Positions 44,666 through 53,155 of a stretch of DNA of 64,000 nucleotides are shown here, piece after piece; position 1 is the stretch's first letter, and each line of letters starts with the position of its first letter. The notes beneath the pieces are model-generated. The model was not told the origin of the DNA, did no database searches, and saw only the letters and a program-made list of their open reading frames with translations. A program made the position numbers and the translations under genes. The DNA is from Methanofastidiosum sp. (GTDB lineage Archaea > Methanobacteriota_B > Thermococci > Methanofastidiosales > Methanofastidiosaceae): assembly GCA_035362715.1 (NCBI GenBank), contig DAOSDU010000001.1, forward strand, positions 1 to 64,000, read 5' to 3'.

Positions 44666-44984
44666 CAATGTACCTCATGAATTTATCAAGAATAAAATTA
44701 ATAGCTTCATCTTTTTTTTCTAATGCTTCTTCTCTAATCTTCTCTATCTCTATTACACCTTCAGAAATAGCCCTTTGTTTTTCCATGAGTATTCTATCTG
44801 TTTCAGTTCTAAGTTGTTTCTCAATTTCTAAATCAATGTCTCTTCTCTTTTTTTCGAGAAGCTTTTCCATTTCTACGTTCAATTCAACTAAACTTTTTTT
44901 GTGATTTTCTTCAGCGTCAGCTATGATTTTCTTTGCAGTTTCCTCTGCTTTTTTTATTTCTAAGAGTATTTCTGCTTTTTCCAT
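44640..44984 (-). CDS. atpH: A-type ATP synthase subunit H
   Basis: 114 aa almost entirely helical peripheral-stalk subunit, rich in Glu and Lys, pairing with subunit E. It heads the H-I-K-E-C-F-A-B-D operon, the standard methanogen order. ATG 44984 behind GTGAT. Confidence 0.88.
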   Translation of the reverse strand: MEKAEILLEIKKAEETAKKIIADAEENHKKSLVELNVEMEKLLEKKRRDIDLEIEKQLRTETDRILMEKQRAISEGVIEIEKIREEALEKKDEAINFILDKFMRYIDELQRKDD

Positions 44985-45024
44985 GAAATCACTATTTTAT
45001 AACTTACTTTAGTTGAGAAAAAAT

Positions 45025-45037
45025 CCTTTATATATTT
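45025..45037 (-). promoter_or_regulatory. TATA-box promoter of the A-ATPase operon
   Basis: Read leftwards AATATATAAAGG about 45 nt before the atpH ATG, in the 140-nt gap after the TBP gene. Predicted leader about 20-25 nt including GTGAT. Confidence 0.5.
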
Positions 45038-45124
45038 TTTGATATTTATTTGGATTCTTTATGCCAAAAATGGTTATTATTTGTAAATAGTAGATATAAA
45101 ATAAAAGAATAGCGGCAATTAGAA

Positions 45125-45685
45125 TTAGGCTAAACCTTCTTCAATCAAAGATTTTTTAACACGTTCAATTGCTTTAATAACGTCTTCCTCAGATTTTGCG
45201 CCCGTGCATACAACTTTGCCACTGCCAAAAAGTAGTAGAACTACTTTTGGTTCCTTTAATCTATAGATTAGCCCCGGAAACTGCTCAGGTTCATATTCAC
45301 AATTTGGGAGTGTTAAGATAATATCGTCAAGATTTAGTTTCATTTCGAGATCGCCAGACGCCACGATATTCTGTACAACAATATCTGGTTCTTTTTCCAT
45401 TGGAGTGCCATAATCCCTCAAAATCTCAATTATTTTGAATATAGCTCTTCTAGATTCTTCTGGAGATTTAGCTCCTGTACACACAAGTTTACCACTTCCG
45501 AAAACTAAAGTGGCGGTCTTTGGTTCATCGAGCCTGACTACCATCCCAGGAAACTGTTCTGGCTCATATTCTATGTTATCTAAAGAACTTGCGGCTTTAA
45601 CTAGGTCAATTCTGTTAAATAAGTTAGCAGAAGTAACAACATTTTGAACCGTCATTTTATATTTACCTAATTTAGATTCGGACAA
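45125..45685 (-). CDS. tbp: TATA-box-binding protein
   Basis: 186 aa general transcription factor. Two imperfect repeats are clear: EYEPEQFPGMVVRL with FGSGKLVCTGAKS in the first and EYEPEQFPGLIYRL with FGSGKVVCTGAKS in the second, forming the saddle. A short acidic-poor C-terminal tail ends EEGLA. The start is a TTG at 45685, six nt after GGAGG, notable for an essential gene. Three TATA-like elements lie upstream. Confidence 0.98.
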   Translation of the reverse strand: MSESKLGKYKMTVQNVVTSANLFNRIDLVKAASSLDNIEYEPEQFPGMVVRLDEPKTATLVFGSGKLVCTGAKSPEESRRAIFKIIEILRDYGTPMEKEPDIVVQNIVASGDLEMKLNLDDIILTLPNCEYEPEQFPGLIYRLKEPKVVLLLFGSGKVVCTGAKSEEDVIKAIERVKKSLIEEGLA

Positions 45686-45710
45686 AGAATACCTCCAAGA
45701 TTATAATATA

Positions 45711-45747
45711 ATTTATAAGGAGTAATTTATAAATGTATTTATAAAAG
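45711..45747 (-). promoter_or_regulatory. Three tandem TATA-like elements upstream of tbp
   Basis: On this strand ATTTATAAGG (45711-45720), AATTTATAAATG (45724-45735) and TATTTATAAAAG (45736-45747) follow each other at about 12-14 nt. They lie 26-62 nt upstream of the TTG start. The far one could position a leader that keeps the GGAGG site; the nearer ones overlap the start region and could let TBP control its own gene. Confidence 0.5.
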
Positions 45748-45765
45748 TTGTGTAATATAGCCGTT

Positions 45766-45781
45766 CCTCCAAAATTGGAGG
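45766..45781. promoter_or_regulatory. Palindrome between bioY and tbp
   Basis: CCTCCAA-AA-TTGGAGG, a 7-bp inverted repeat with a 2-nt centre, lies about 19 nt upstream of the outermost tbp TATA element and 22 nt past the bioY stop. It may be an upstream operator for tbp or a 3' hairpin of the bioY mRNA; no T-run follows it. Confidence 0.35.
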
Positions 45782-45802
45782 TTTAAATTGAAAAAATATA
45801 AA

Positions 45803-46327
45803 TCAAATATTGAATTTGAGATAATTTTTGACTTTTTTTTCAACTAGAAATACTATAATTGACTTTACAAAATCTCCAGGAATAAAGGGAATTCCTCCCA
45901 CAAGAATAGCTTTTTCTAGTGACATCCCAGTAATTAACGAAAGCCAGAGGACTCCTATTGCATATATTGGAACTATAGATAGTAAAAGCCCGGAAAAATG
46001 GATTTTATTGCTGTTGAATTTTTCATAAAATAAACCGGCCACATAAGAACCTGGCACAAAGCCAATGATAAAGCCCCCAGTTGGACCAAGCAAAATTCCG
46101 ATCCCACCTGTGAAATTGTGGAAAACTGGCGCCCCTATTGCGCCTAGCCCAAGATATATCATCTGACTTAACGCGCCTAATTTTTTACCTAAAATTGCGC
46201 CAGAGAGTAAGACAAAAAATACTTGAAGAGTCAAAGGTACAGGATAAAAAGGAATTGAAATAAATCCTCCAACCGCAGTAAGCGCTGCAAACAAAGCAAC
46301 GAGAGAAAGTTCTTTTGATTTTAGCAT
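45803..46327 (-). CDS. bioY: Biotin transporter BioY
   Basis: 174 aa substrate-binding membrane component of an ECF-type or standalone biotin transporter, about six helices. FYPVPLTLQVFFVLLSGAILG and GPTGGFIIGFVPGSYVAGL are the BioY signature. No bioM/bioN energising genes are nearby. ATG 46327 follows GGTGT. A BirA-type operator overlaps its promoter, so biotin probably represses it. Confidence 0.95.
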   Translation of the reverse strand: MLKSKELSLVALFAALTAVGGFISIPFYPVPLTLQVFFVLLSGAILGKKLGALSQMIYLGLGAIGAPVFHNFTGGIGILLGPTGGFIIGFVPGSYVAGLFYEKFNSNKIHFSGLLLSIVPIYAIGVLWLSLITGMSLEKAILVGGIPFIPGDFVKSIIVFLVEKKVKNYLKFNI

Positions 46328-46337
46328 TAGCACACCA

Positions 46338-46370
46338 ATTGTAAACTTGATTATTTTTTTAGTTTACAAT
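46338..46370. promoter_or_regulatory. BirA-type biotin operator upstream of bioY
   Basis: TTGTAAAC-N15-GTTTACAA is a perfect inverted repeat (arms extend to 46338-46347 and 46361-46370) immediately upstream of bioY. It matches the known BirA operator layout TTGTAAACC-N14/15-GGTTTACAA that has been described in bacteria and some archaea. A TATA-like TTTAAATAG lies just beyond at about 46371-46380, so binding would block transcription start. Confidence 0.85.
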
Positions 46371-46374
46371 CTAT

Positions 46375-48033
46375 TTAAAAAGTTTTCTCTTGAGCTTCAT
46401 ATATTTCAAATGCACGGGATATAGTATCAGAATCGTAGGCGTCTTTATCATCCCTTATTCTCAATACCCGGGGAAATCTCAGTGCAAATCCACTTTCGTA
46501 TTTAGGGGAATGCTGCATTTCATCATAAAGAACTTCAACGACAATTTTTGGAACTATGGTTACTGTTTTGCCTTTTTCTTCCAAAATCAATGGCGTCAGT
46601 TGTTCAGTGATCTCAGTGAAAAGCTCATCTGAAAGCCCTGTTGCCACTTTCCCTATTGTTAAAAATTTACCTTCTTCATCCCTTATACCAAGAAGTAGAG
46701 ACGAAAGCCATTTTTTTCTTCGTCCCTCCCCCCATTCAGCCCCTATTATAACTAAATCCAGTGTTTCCAAGGTGCGTTTAATTTTAAGCCATTTTTTACC
46801 TCTTGCTCCAGGTTGGTACTGAGATGAATAGTCTTTTATCATAATGCCTTCATGCCCTTCATTAATAGATTTATTATAGAAATCTTTAATCTCTAAAGGA
46901 TCTTTTGATACCTTATTTTCAGCAATTTTTACAAGTTCTGATTCTTTTATTGAGGAAACTAAAATATCTCTTCTTTCTTTTAATGTTAAATCGATTAGAG
47001 ACCTTTTTTTAATTAAAAGACAATCAAAAAGAAAAAGTTTCAAGGGTATTTTTTCAGATAGCTCTGATATCTGGTATTTTCTTCTGAGCCTTCTTAAAAC
47101 ATATTGGAATGGAGCTATCTTTCCATCTTTGTATGCGACTACCTCGCCTTCACATATAATAGTCTCAGGGATTAACGTCTGTTTTAGCTCAGACAATACT
47201 TCAGGCAGTGCATCAGTAATATTTTCTAAACGCCTGGAGAATATTTTTATTGTATCTCCAGATTTGTGTACTTGAATCCTGGCTCCATCATATTTAACTT
47301 CCATTTCTGGCTCGTCTATATCTTTAAGGGCTAACTCAATAGAACCTCCTATTTGAGCAAGCATTGGTTTTAAGGGCCTTCCCACTGTCACGTCCAATTT
47401 AGAGAGTTCGTCTACCCCCTTTTTAGAATAGAGCGCTATTAATCCTAAATCATTTGTCAACAAATAAGCTTTTTCAACATCTTTTTTGGGAATTCCTGAA
47501 AACTTCGATATTGCATCAATAATTATTCCTTCTGCAGCTCCAGTTCTCATCTGCTCAAGAATTGTCTTGGATAGGTATCTCGCCTCAATTGGCGACGCTG
47601 CTGAAAATAGTTCGGAAAGATACTTTATTTTTTTGTCTTGAGAGCCCTTCCCCCCATAGGCAGAGACTTTTTCAAAAAGATCCATTAGGTATGTTATTTC
47701 GATTTTAATGTCAAAGAATGTTTGTTGTTTTTTTTGTTCTATGGCCTTTTCAATTCCTTCTCCAAAGTCACCCGAAGAGTATACAAATTCTTCAACTTTT
47801 TCTTCAGTTATCCCTGTTATCTTAGATATAACTTTCAACAAAAGTTTTGGACCTATGCCCAGTTCTTTTTCAGTCCATTTGGGGAAAACATATCCTGCCA
47901 GTAGACCCGTAACAAAAGGTAAAATCTCATCAGGTACTACTAAAAAGAAATCAGATAATATATCTCTCTTCTCAAGTTTAGAGTTAGTTGAAGTTAATTT
48001 TTCATACACATCGACAAGCTCTTTGTAGAGCAT
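46375..48033 (-). CDS. lig: ATP-dependent DNA ligase
   Basis: 552 aa replicative ligase. The adenylated lysine is in KYDGARIQVH (Lys247, motif I), with SRRLENIT (motif III), EGHEGIMIKD (motif IV), and GKKWLKIKR (motif V). N-terminal DNA-binding helical domain and C-terminal OB fold are present; length is standard for archaeal Lig. ATG 48033 behind GAGGGT, adjoining the upstream membrane protein stop. Confidence 0.96.
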   Translation of the reverse strand: MLYKELVDVYEKLTSTNSKLEKRDILSDFFLVVPDEILPFVTGLLAGYVFPKWTEKELGIGPKLLLKVISKITGITEEKVEEFVYSSGDFGEGIEKAIEQKKQQTFFDIKIEITYLMDLFEKVSAYGGKGSQDKKIKYLSELFSAASPIEARYLSKTILEQMRTGAAEGIIIDAISKFSGIPKKDVEKAYLLTNDLGLIALYSKKGVDELSKLDVTVGRPLKPMLAQIGGSIELALKDIDEPEMEVKYDGARIQVHKSGDTIKIFSRRLENITDALPEVLSELKQTLIPETIICEGEVVAYKDGKIAPFQYVLRRLRRKYQISELSEKIPLKLFLFDCLLIKKRSLIDLTLKERRDILVSSIKESELVKIAENKVSKDPLEIKDFYNKSINEGHEGIMIKDYSSQYQPGARGKKWLKIKRTLETLDLVIIGAEWGEGRRKKWLSSLLLGIRDEEGKFLTIGKVATGLSDELFTEITEQLTPLILEEKGKTVTIVPKIVVEVLYDEMQHSPKYESGFALRFPRVLRIRDDKDAYDSDTISRAFEIYEAQEKTF

Positions 48034-48771
48034 TTAATACCCTCTGTAGTTGAGATATGCAACTGTTAGTAATATGGCAATATATGTTGCAAATATCATT
48101 TCTAATATGGGAATTCCATATATAATAAATTTTCCCAATAAATCGGCTGAAAAAAAGTAGTATAGGAGAGATGAAATAGATAGAGGGATTGCAACTAATA
48201 CAAAAAATGAAGATAGGAATATGAAAAAAGCAGGCGTTGTATAATGTAAAGCCAATAATAAACTATTTTTTATCGCTTTGAAGGGGGGCAAGTTATCTAT
48301 TACTATTGAAGGGGAAACAAAGGAAAGGAAAGGTGCTAAAAAGAATCCCATTATCAGGAGGATAGGGTGAACAGCATAGAATAAAATGCCTGTTAAAAAT
48401 ATGATAAACGCCATTATATTTACAATCAGAACTTTAAAGATCTTGGAATATGCTTCTTTTATTGAATTTATGTAGTTCTTTTTACCGCTAGTTGCATAGT
48501 CCCTTAATAAAATTGAAGAAAGATTAAATGCAAATATCATGAGAATTAAATAAATCAATAATGCAATTAGAATAAATACGGCCCATTGGTAGACAAACGC
48601 CAGTGCATCTCCGCCTTTTTGGAATAATAGTAGACCTTCGCCGAGGTATTGAAAAAGGTAAGACGTTATTAGGATATAGAAGAGTGTTGGAATTAAGAAA
48701 GGTAGGAATAGCAAGATATGAAGACTCTGGCTTGAAACAGAAAAAACTTCTCTTAATGAAAGTTTGGGCAT
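48034..48771 (-). CDS. Polytopic membrane protein of unknown function
   Basis: 245 aa with about five or six helices and a cytosolic loop YATSGKKNYINSIKEAYSKI; the segment FSPSIVIDNLPPFKAIKNSL (approximately, residues 150-170) is of the kind found in DUF4013/YciC-like membrane proteins, but I cannot assign a family. Lies 37 nt after the beta-propeller/TPR protein and abuts lig, so the three are probably co-transcribed. Confidence 0.7.
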   Translation of the reverse strand: MPKLSLREVFSVSSQSLHILLFLPFLIPTLFYILITSYLFQYLGEGLLLFQKGGDALAFVYQWAVFILIALLIYLILMIFAFNLSSILLRDYATSGKKNYINSIKEAYSKIFKVLIVNIMAFIIFLTGILFYAVHPILLIMGFFLAPFLSFVSPSIVIDNLPPFKAIKNSLLLALHYTTPAFFIFLSSFFVLVAIPLSISSLLYYFFSADLLGKFIIYGIPILEMIFATYIAILLTVAYLNYRGY

Positions 48772-48808
48772 AATGAGAAAGTAAGATATTGATTAAAAAA
48801 CGTTTTGG

Positions 48809-50920
48809 TCACTTAAGCAGTAAGAAAAATAGTAGTAATACTATCAAAAGTAAGAATCCTATAAGTATTCCGCCATAAAGAAGCATGTTATTAACAGAAC
48901 TTATCCCTTTGGATGATTCTAGAAGTTGGTTGCATTTGGAGATATAATCTTCACATGAAGATACTCTCCCTACATCGCCAAGATTATTGAATTCTGCACT
49001 TGCTTTTTGAAAGTATGATTTTGCATTTTGATAGTCTTTTGAAGAGAAATAGCTCTTTCCCATGTCAAAATAGTCTAAAGCTTTCTTATAATTATCAATT
49101 TTTAACATGTTATTCTGAATAAGAGTAATTTTTTGATTATCCCCTAGCCTTTGGTAAATTACGAGTGCATTGTTATAGGATGAATAAGCTTTGTCAAAGT
49201 TTTCTTCGGAAACATATTTATTGGCCTCGTCTAAATAATTCTGAGCTTCCACATACCTATTTGCCTTTTCAATCATCTCATCTGCTTTTAATGCCGCATC
49301 AAAGTCTTGTTTGTTAATTGATGCTTTTTTTGCCTCTTCAAAATAAAGTATTGACTTCTGGTATTCTCCCATACCAAAGAAGTATACCCCCATTTCATAA
49401 GAAGAGCCAGTGTTCAAAAAAAGCTCGCACTTCTGGATATAATCGTCTGCTTCTAAGGTTTTGTTGGTATTTTTATCTTTTTTATACTCTTCTCTTGCTA
49501 CTTTAAAATATACAAGAGCGTCTCTATAATTTTCATTGTTAAAAGAAGCCAATGCCTGACTGAAATACATATCAGCCTTATTTGCACCCATCATGTTTTC
49601 ATAGCCAGAAATAACATTTGTATAATTAGCTATAATTAAATCAAGAGTTCCATTATGATCCATATCCTTGATGACAACATATTCGGTCATGTAATTCTCA
49701 TTAGATTGCCATAAAAGATGGCCTAGTCCATCTAAAAGAAATATCTCCCCATAAGCCTTGTTAGACCTATATGTGGAAGAAGCGCCTGCAACAATTTCAC
49801 CATGCCCATCTTCATTAAGATCAGAGGAATGAATATTTGATATGACCTTACCTAAATTACTCTCCCATATTCTTGCGCCTGTTTTATCAAGAACATAAAC
49901 TTTTTCTCCTGCTGCGATTACTTCTAGATTTCCATCTCCAATAATGTTTGCCACTAGGAGATCAGACCCCTGTTTTATTGGATATAACCACAAAAGATTA
50001 AGAGTACCACCATCTTTTGTATGGAAACAGTAAACGTATTTCTCAGATAGTGCAAGAATCTCTATTTTTTCATCACCTACTTGGTATTCGCTTCCATTAT
50101 CGAGATTTATTGCTATAACTTTCTTAATGGTCATGCCTGCACCAGTAATGTAAGAGTGTATCTTAGTCCAATTGGCTGTTGAAGAGTTGTAATCATAAAC
50201 AGATATATTTCCCTCACCTGAGATATTTTCTCCCCCTACTATAATCTCTCTTTCAATGTCAGAATCAAGATTTGCAGAAGTGATGCTACTTAGGGGTTTT
50301 GATGGTTTTGCAATTGTTGAAAAAGTGTAATCATATCCGTTATAACTAATCATACTTGCATTGACACCCGCTAAAAGAGCAACTTCTTTACCTTCTCCGA
50401 ATATATCTGCAGATTTAATTTCTTTCATTGGTACAGATTTGAAGTATTTCTTACCCATGCCCTGTTCAGTAAGTATGTAAAAATGTGATTCAGTTAAGAG
50501 TAGAATATCTTTTTGCCCATTACCATTAAAATCAACACCGTATGCATCTTTTGGGTAGAATCTTGTTATATCAACGTCGGGAGGGTTTGGAAGTGAATCC
50601 CTTATCGAGCTCATTGTTCCATCAACATTGCCTATTTCTTTATTCCAAAGTATTTCACCATTATAGTTGAAGAGATAAATATACCCATTTTCATACGATT
50701 CCCCTCTTTTGAATCCAGTTGTGACAAGTAGTTTTCCCACGGAATCTTGAGAATGATCAATTAATCTCATAGACATTATCATATCGCCCTTCGGCTTGTT
50801 TGTGAATTTCACAGACATTTCATTGGCAGAAACAACAGATATGAGTATCAAGATTAAAAAAAATATAGGAATGACTTTTGATTTTTGAATATTTAAAAAT
50901 TTTATTTTAGCCATATTCAT
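48809..50920 (-). CDS. Exported beta-propeller plus TPR protein with C-terminal membrane anchor
   Basis: 703 aa. An N-terminal signal or anchor helix spans about 15-33. Residues 40-440 form FG-GAP/PQQ-like repeats with calcium-loop motifs such as DFNGNGQKD, DLNEDGHGE and DMDHNGTLD. Four TPR-like repeats follow (for example FNNENYRDALVYFKVAREEY and YFSSKDYQNAKSYFQKASAE), then a C-terminal helix with only a Lys outside. It is likely displayed on the cell exterior with both ends anchored. Ligand unknown. No clear ribosome binding site at the ATG. Confidence 0.82.
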   Translation of the reverse strand: MNMAKIKFLNIQKSKVIPIFFLILILISVVSANEMSVKFTNKPKGDMIMSMRLIDHSQDSVGKLLVTTGFKRGESYENGYIYLFNYNGEILWNKEIGNVDGTMSSIRDSLPNPPDVDITRFYPKDAYGVDFNGNGQKDILLLTESHFYILTEQGMGKKYFKSVPMKEIKSADIFGEGKEVALLAGVNASMISYNGYDYTFSTIAKPSKPLSSITSANLDSDIEREIIVGGENISGEGNISVYDYNSSTANWTKIHSYITGAGMTIKKVIAINLDNGSEYQVGDEKIEILALSEKYVYCFHTKDGGTLNLLWLYPIKQGSDLLVANIIGDGNLEVIAAGEKVYVLDKTGARIWESNLGKVISNIHSSDLNEDGHGEIVAGASSTYRSNKAYGEIFLLDGLGHLLWQSNENYMTEYVVIKDMDHNGTLDLIIANYTNVISGYENMMGANKADMYFSQALASFNNENYRDALVYFKVAREEYKKDKNTNKTLEADDYIQKCELFLNTGSSYEMGVYFFGMGEYQKSILYFEEAKKASINKQDFDAALKADEMIEKANRYVEAQNYLDEANKYVSEENFDKAYSSYNNALVIYQRLGDNQKITLIQNNMLKIDNYKKALDYFDMGKSYFSSKDYQNAKSYFQKASAEFNNLGDVGRVSSCEDYISKCNQLLESSKGISSVNNMLLYGGILIGFLLLIVLLLFFLLLK

Positions 50921-50991
50921 ATCTTAATGCCCTCAATTTTTCAGCTAATGATACTCTATAATATCAGTAATATTAATTATTATTGCTATAC

Positions 50992-51009
50992 TAATATATA
51001 AAGTTTTCG
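50992..51009 (-). promoter_or_regulatory. Strong BRE/TATA promoter for the propeller protein operon
   Basis: Read leftwards CGAAAACTTTATATATTAG has a near-ideal archaeal BRE and TATA. It is about 75 nt upstream of the ATG, giving a leader near 50 nt. The 211-nt gap shows nothing else I can support. Confidence 0.6.
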
Positions 51010-51131
51010 CTAAAAATAGTAGACAATGTAAAAATTAGAAATTAAATATTGCTAAACAATAATAAAAATAAAAAACTAATTATTTAAAAATTTAGAAAGC
51101 CAAAGTTGGTCATCCATGAGGATTCTTGTCG

Positions 51132-52682
51132 CTAGAATGGAACTTTTAGATTGTACATCTTTCTTTTCTCTATTTTCTTTTTACTTCTGTTCTTTTTAAT
51201 CTTCGAAAGTTTTTTTACAATCTCTATATCAACTGGCATCTTGCCTTCTTTTCCTATTTCAAGGTAACCTTCTTGGACTGCTGCTTCAAAAGCTTTCTGG
51301 CCTGTTTTAGTTCGCACGATTACAGTATTCCACCCTTCGGGGGCCCCAATTGATCCGATTGAGATATCTGAAAGTTCTGAAGTGAAATCTGGGCAGATTG
51401 AACAGCTTTCTTGTTCATATTCCCTGACTATATCTATGGGTATCTTTTGGATATCTCCTGAAACTGAATAGATGACATAATTGCCAGCGCCTATATCTAC
51501 TTTGTATGTATCTTCAGCCCGTATTTCGCCTAATTCCTCCATCATCTTTAGCATTGCATTATACCTAAAATTATGTGTACAAAACAATCCAACTCTGAGG
51601 GAAATTTTGTCAATTACACTTCTGAGAGATAGGGGGTATATCTCAAGTTTTCTTACTGCCTGATGAACACATGGAAGCCCAACTATGGCTATATTTTTTA
51701 GATAGTTTGAAGTTGCAGCATCTTTTAATATGTTTAATGTTGGGCAAAGATTGTATGTTGTTCCAGTTGTTTCAAGGAGTTCATCGTAATCTGTTACAAG
51801 CGCAGACCTTGCAAGCCAGTATTTCTCTTTGTCTTTACCGCCTGTTAAAATGCCGTCAATTATTCTAGAGTCAAGACAATAATTCATAAGCGCTGTTGTT
51901 GTTCCGCCACTTTGTGCAGTTTTTAATATCTCTTGATTAGTGGCTCTTGCTGTATAGATTGACATATATCTCCCAAGATATTCATCAATGGAGGTGCTTT
52001 CATCTTTAAAGACCGTTTCATTTATGTATTCTAGGGGCATGTAACTTCTTGGGCATTGGAATCTGCATTCCCCACATTTTACACATATTTCGTCCCTTAA
52101 AACCGGTTTTCCTTCTATATCCGATAAAGCCAAAGTGGGACATACTGCAGTACAAAGTCCGCATGAAATACAAAGTGCTCTTTGGGTTATATACCTAATA
52201 TTAACCTCCGAATTCTCTTCAATGTTTGTGAAAGCTTGGAGATAATTTTCATCGTTTCTTAGAAACGCATCAAAAAATCTTTCGATGATTTCAGGACTGG
52301 GTGGACATCCAGGTATGGCATAATCTACTTTTACGAGTTCACTAATTGGTAAAAAAGCATCTGTTTCTGGCATAGGCATTTGATTTCCTGCAGAGTGCAT
52401 TAGTATTCCGGTAGTTACAGCACATGCTCCTAAAGCTGCAACTTTTTTTGATTTTTGTCTTATGTCTGTTACAAGTTTCATGTGCCCTTTTTCAATCGTC
52501 CCTACCGCACCCTCAAATACGGCTAGATCTAATTCTTCGGGGATTTTTCGAGCGTCTATAACTAGCGGGTAATATTTTACATCGTATTCATCAAGAAATT
52601 CTGTAATCTTTCCAGTATCTAGATGAGACAAAAGACATCCCGAACATGATGCTAGCTGAAATACGCCAACTTTTGGTTTCAC
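51132..52682 (-). CDS. Fused [NiFe]-hydrogenase small subunit and FrhB-type F420-binding subunit
   Basis: 516 aa. Residues 1-150 are the small subunit with cluster ligands Cys13, Cys16 (SCSGC), Cys87 and Cys126 (PGCPPSPE). Residues 171-211 hold two 4Fe-4S motifs (CISCGLCTAVCP, CVKCGECRFQCP), as in FrhG. From about 235 on the chain is FrhB-like: TAQSGGTTTALMNYC, VGLPCVHQ, GLFCTHNF, CSICPDF, IGAPEGWNTVIVRT, binding FAD, a cluster and F420. In known loci frhG and frhB are separate adjacent genes. Start GTG 52682 behind GGAGGGAG. Confidence 0.93.
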   Translation of the reverse strand: MKPKVGVFQLASCSGCLLSHLDTGKITEFLDEYDVKYYPLVIDARKIPEELDLAVFEGAVGTIEKGHMKLVTDIRQKSKKVAALGACAVTTGILMHSAGNQMPMPETDAFLPISELVKVDYAIPGCPPSPEIIERFFDAFLRNDENYLQAFTNIEENSEVNIRYITQRALCISCGLCTAVCPTLALSDIEGKPVLRDEICVKCGECRFQCPRSYMPLEYINETVFKDESTSIDEYLGRYMSIYTARATNQEILKTAQSGGTTTALMNYCLDSRIIDGILTGGKDKEKYWLARSALVTDYDELLETTGTTYNLCPTLNILKDAATSNYLKNIAIVGLPCVHQAVRKLEIYPLSLRSVIDKISLRVGLFCTHNFRYNAMLKMMEELGEIRAEDTYKVDIGAGNYVIYSVSGDIQKIPIDIVREYEQESCSICPDFTSELSDISIGSIGAPEGWNTVIVRTKTGQKAFEAAVQEGYLEIGKEGKMPVDIEIVKKLSKIKKNRSKKKIEKRKMYNLKVPF

Positions 52683-53155
52683 TGCGCTCCCTCCATAAAA
52701 CTAATAATAATATTTTGAACTTTATCAATGGCATTCCGAACTTCTTCATTCATCTCAAGGTCCATGCTATTTGGATCTACGTTTCCCTGAACTAATATTA
52801 ACTTGACATTAGAAGAAAATGTATTTATTTCGTGTGGAACATTCATACTATGTGAAGATTTTATGAAATCTTGAGAAGCTATCTCTTTCCCATCCAAAAT
52901 CAATACATCCCCAATTTTTCCCTTGAAATCTCCACAGTCGATTATATACAGATTTTTTATTTTGTGTTTTGAAGAATTGATTAGATTTAAAAAGGGCGAT
53001 ATGCCAGAACCGCAATCTATCACAGCGAGATTTTTAAACTTATTTTCAATTTTTTCATCTTTGATTCTTCTAACAAATTCTGGTCCGAATCCGTCATCAC
53101 CAAAAAGAGGATTACCGCAACCCAATACAAGATTCTCTTTTATTAAGTAATTCAT
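52679..53155 (-). CDS. frhD: Hydrogenase maturation endopeptidase (FrhD/HycI family)
   Basis: 158 aa protease that trims the large-subunit C-terminus after nickel insertion. LGCGNPLFGDDGFGPEFV at the start, IDCGSG and IIDCGDFKGKIGD with metal-sensing acidic residues, and HSMNVPHEI match the family. Overlaps both neighbours by 4 nt, in the frhA-frhD-frhG-frhB order of F420-reducing hydrogenases. Confidence 0.93.
   Translation of the reverse strand: MNYLIKENLVLGCGNPLFGDDGFGPEFVRRIKDEKIENKFKNLAVIDCGSGISPFLNLINSSKHKIKNLYIIDCGDFKGKIGDVLILDGKEIASQDFIKSSHSMNVPHEINTFSSNVKLILVQGNVDPNSMDLEMNEEVRNAIDKVQNIIISFMEGAQ

Noticed and set aside
45766..45781. Palindrome as a classical hairpin terminator of bioY
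   Set aside because: No T-run follows on the minus strand; archaeal termination relies on oligo-T, so it is listed only as a possible regulatory site.
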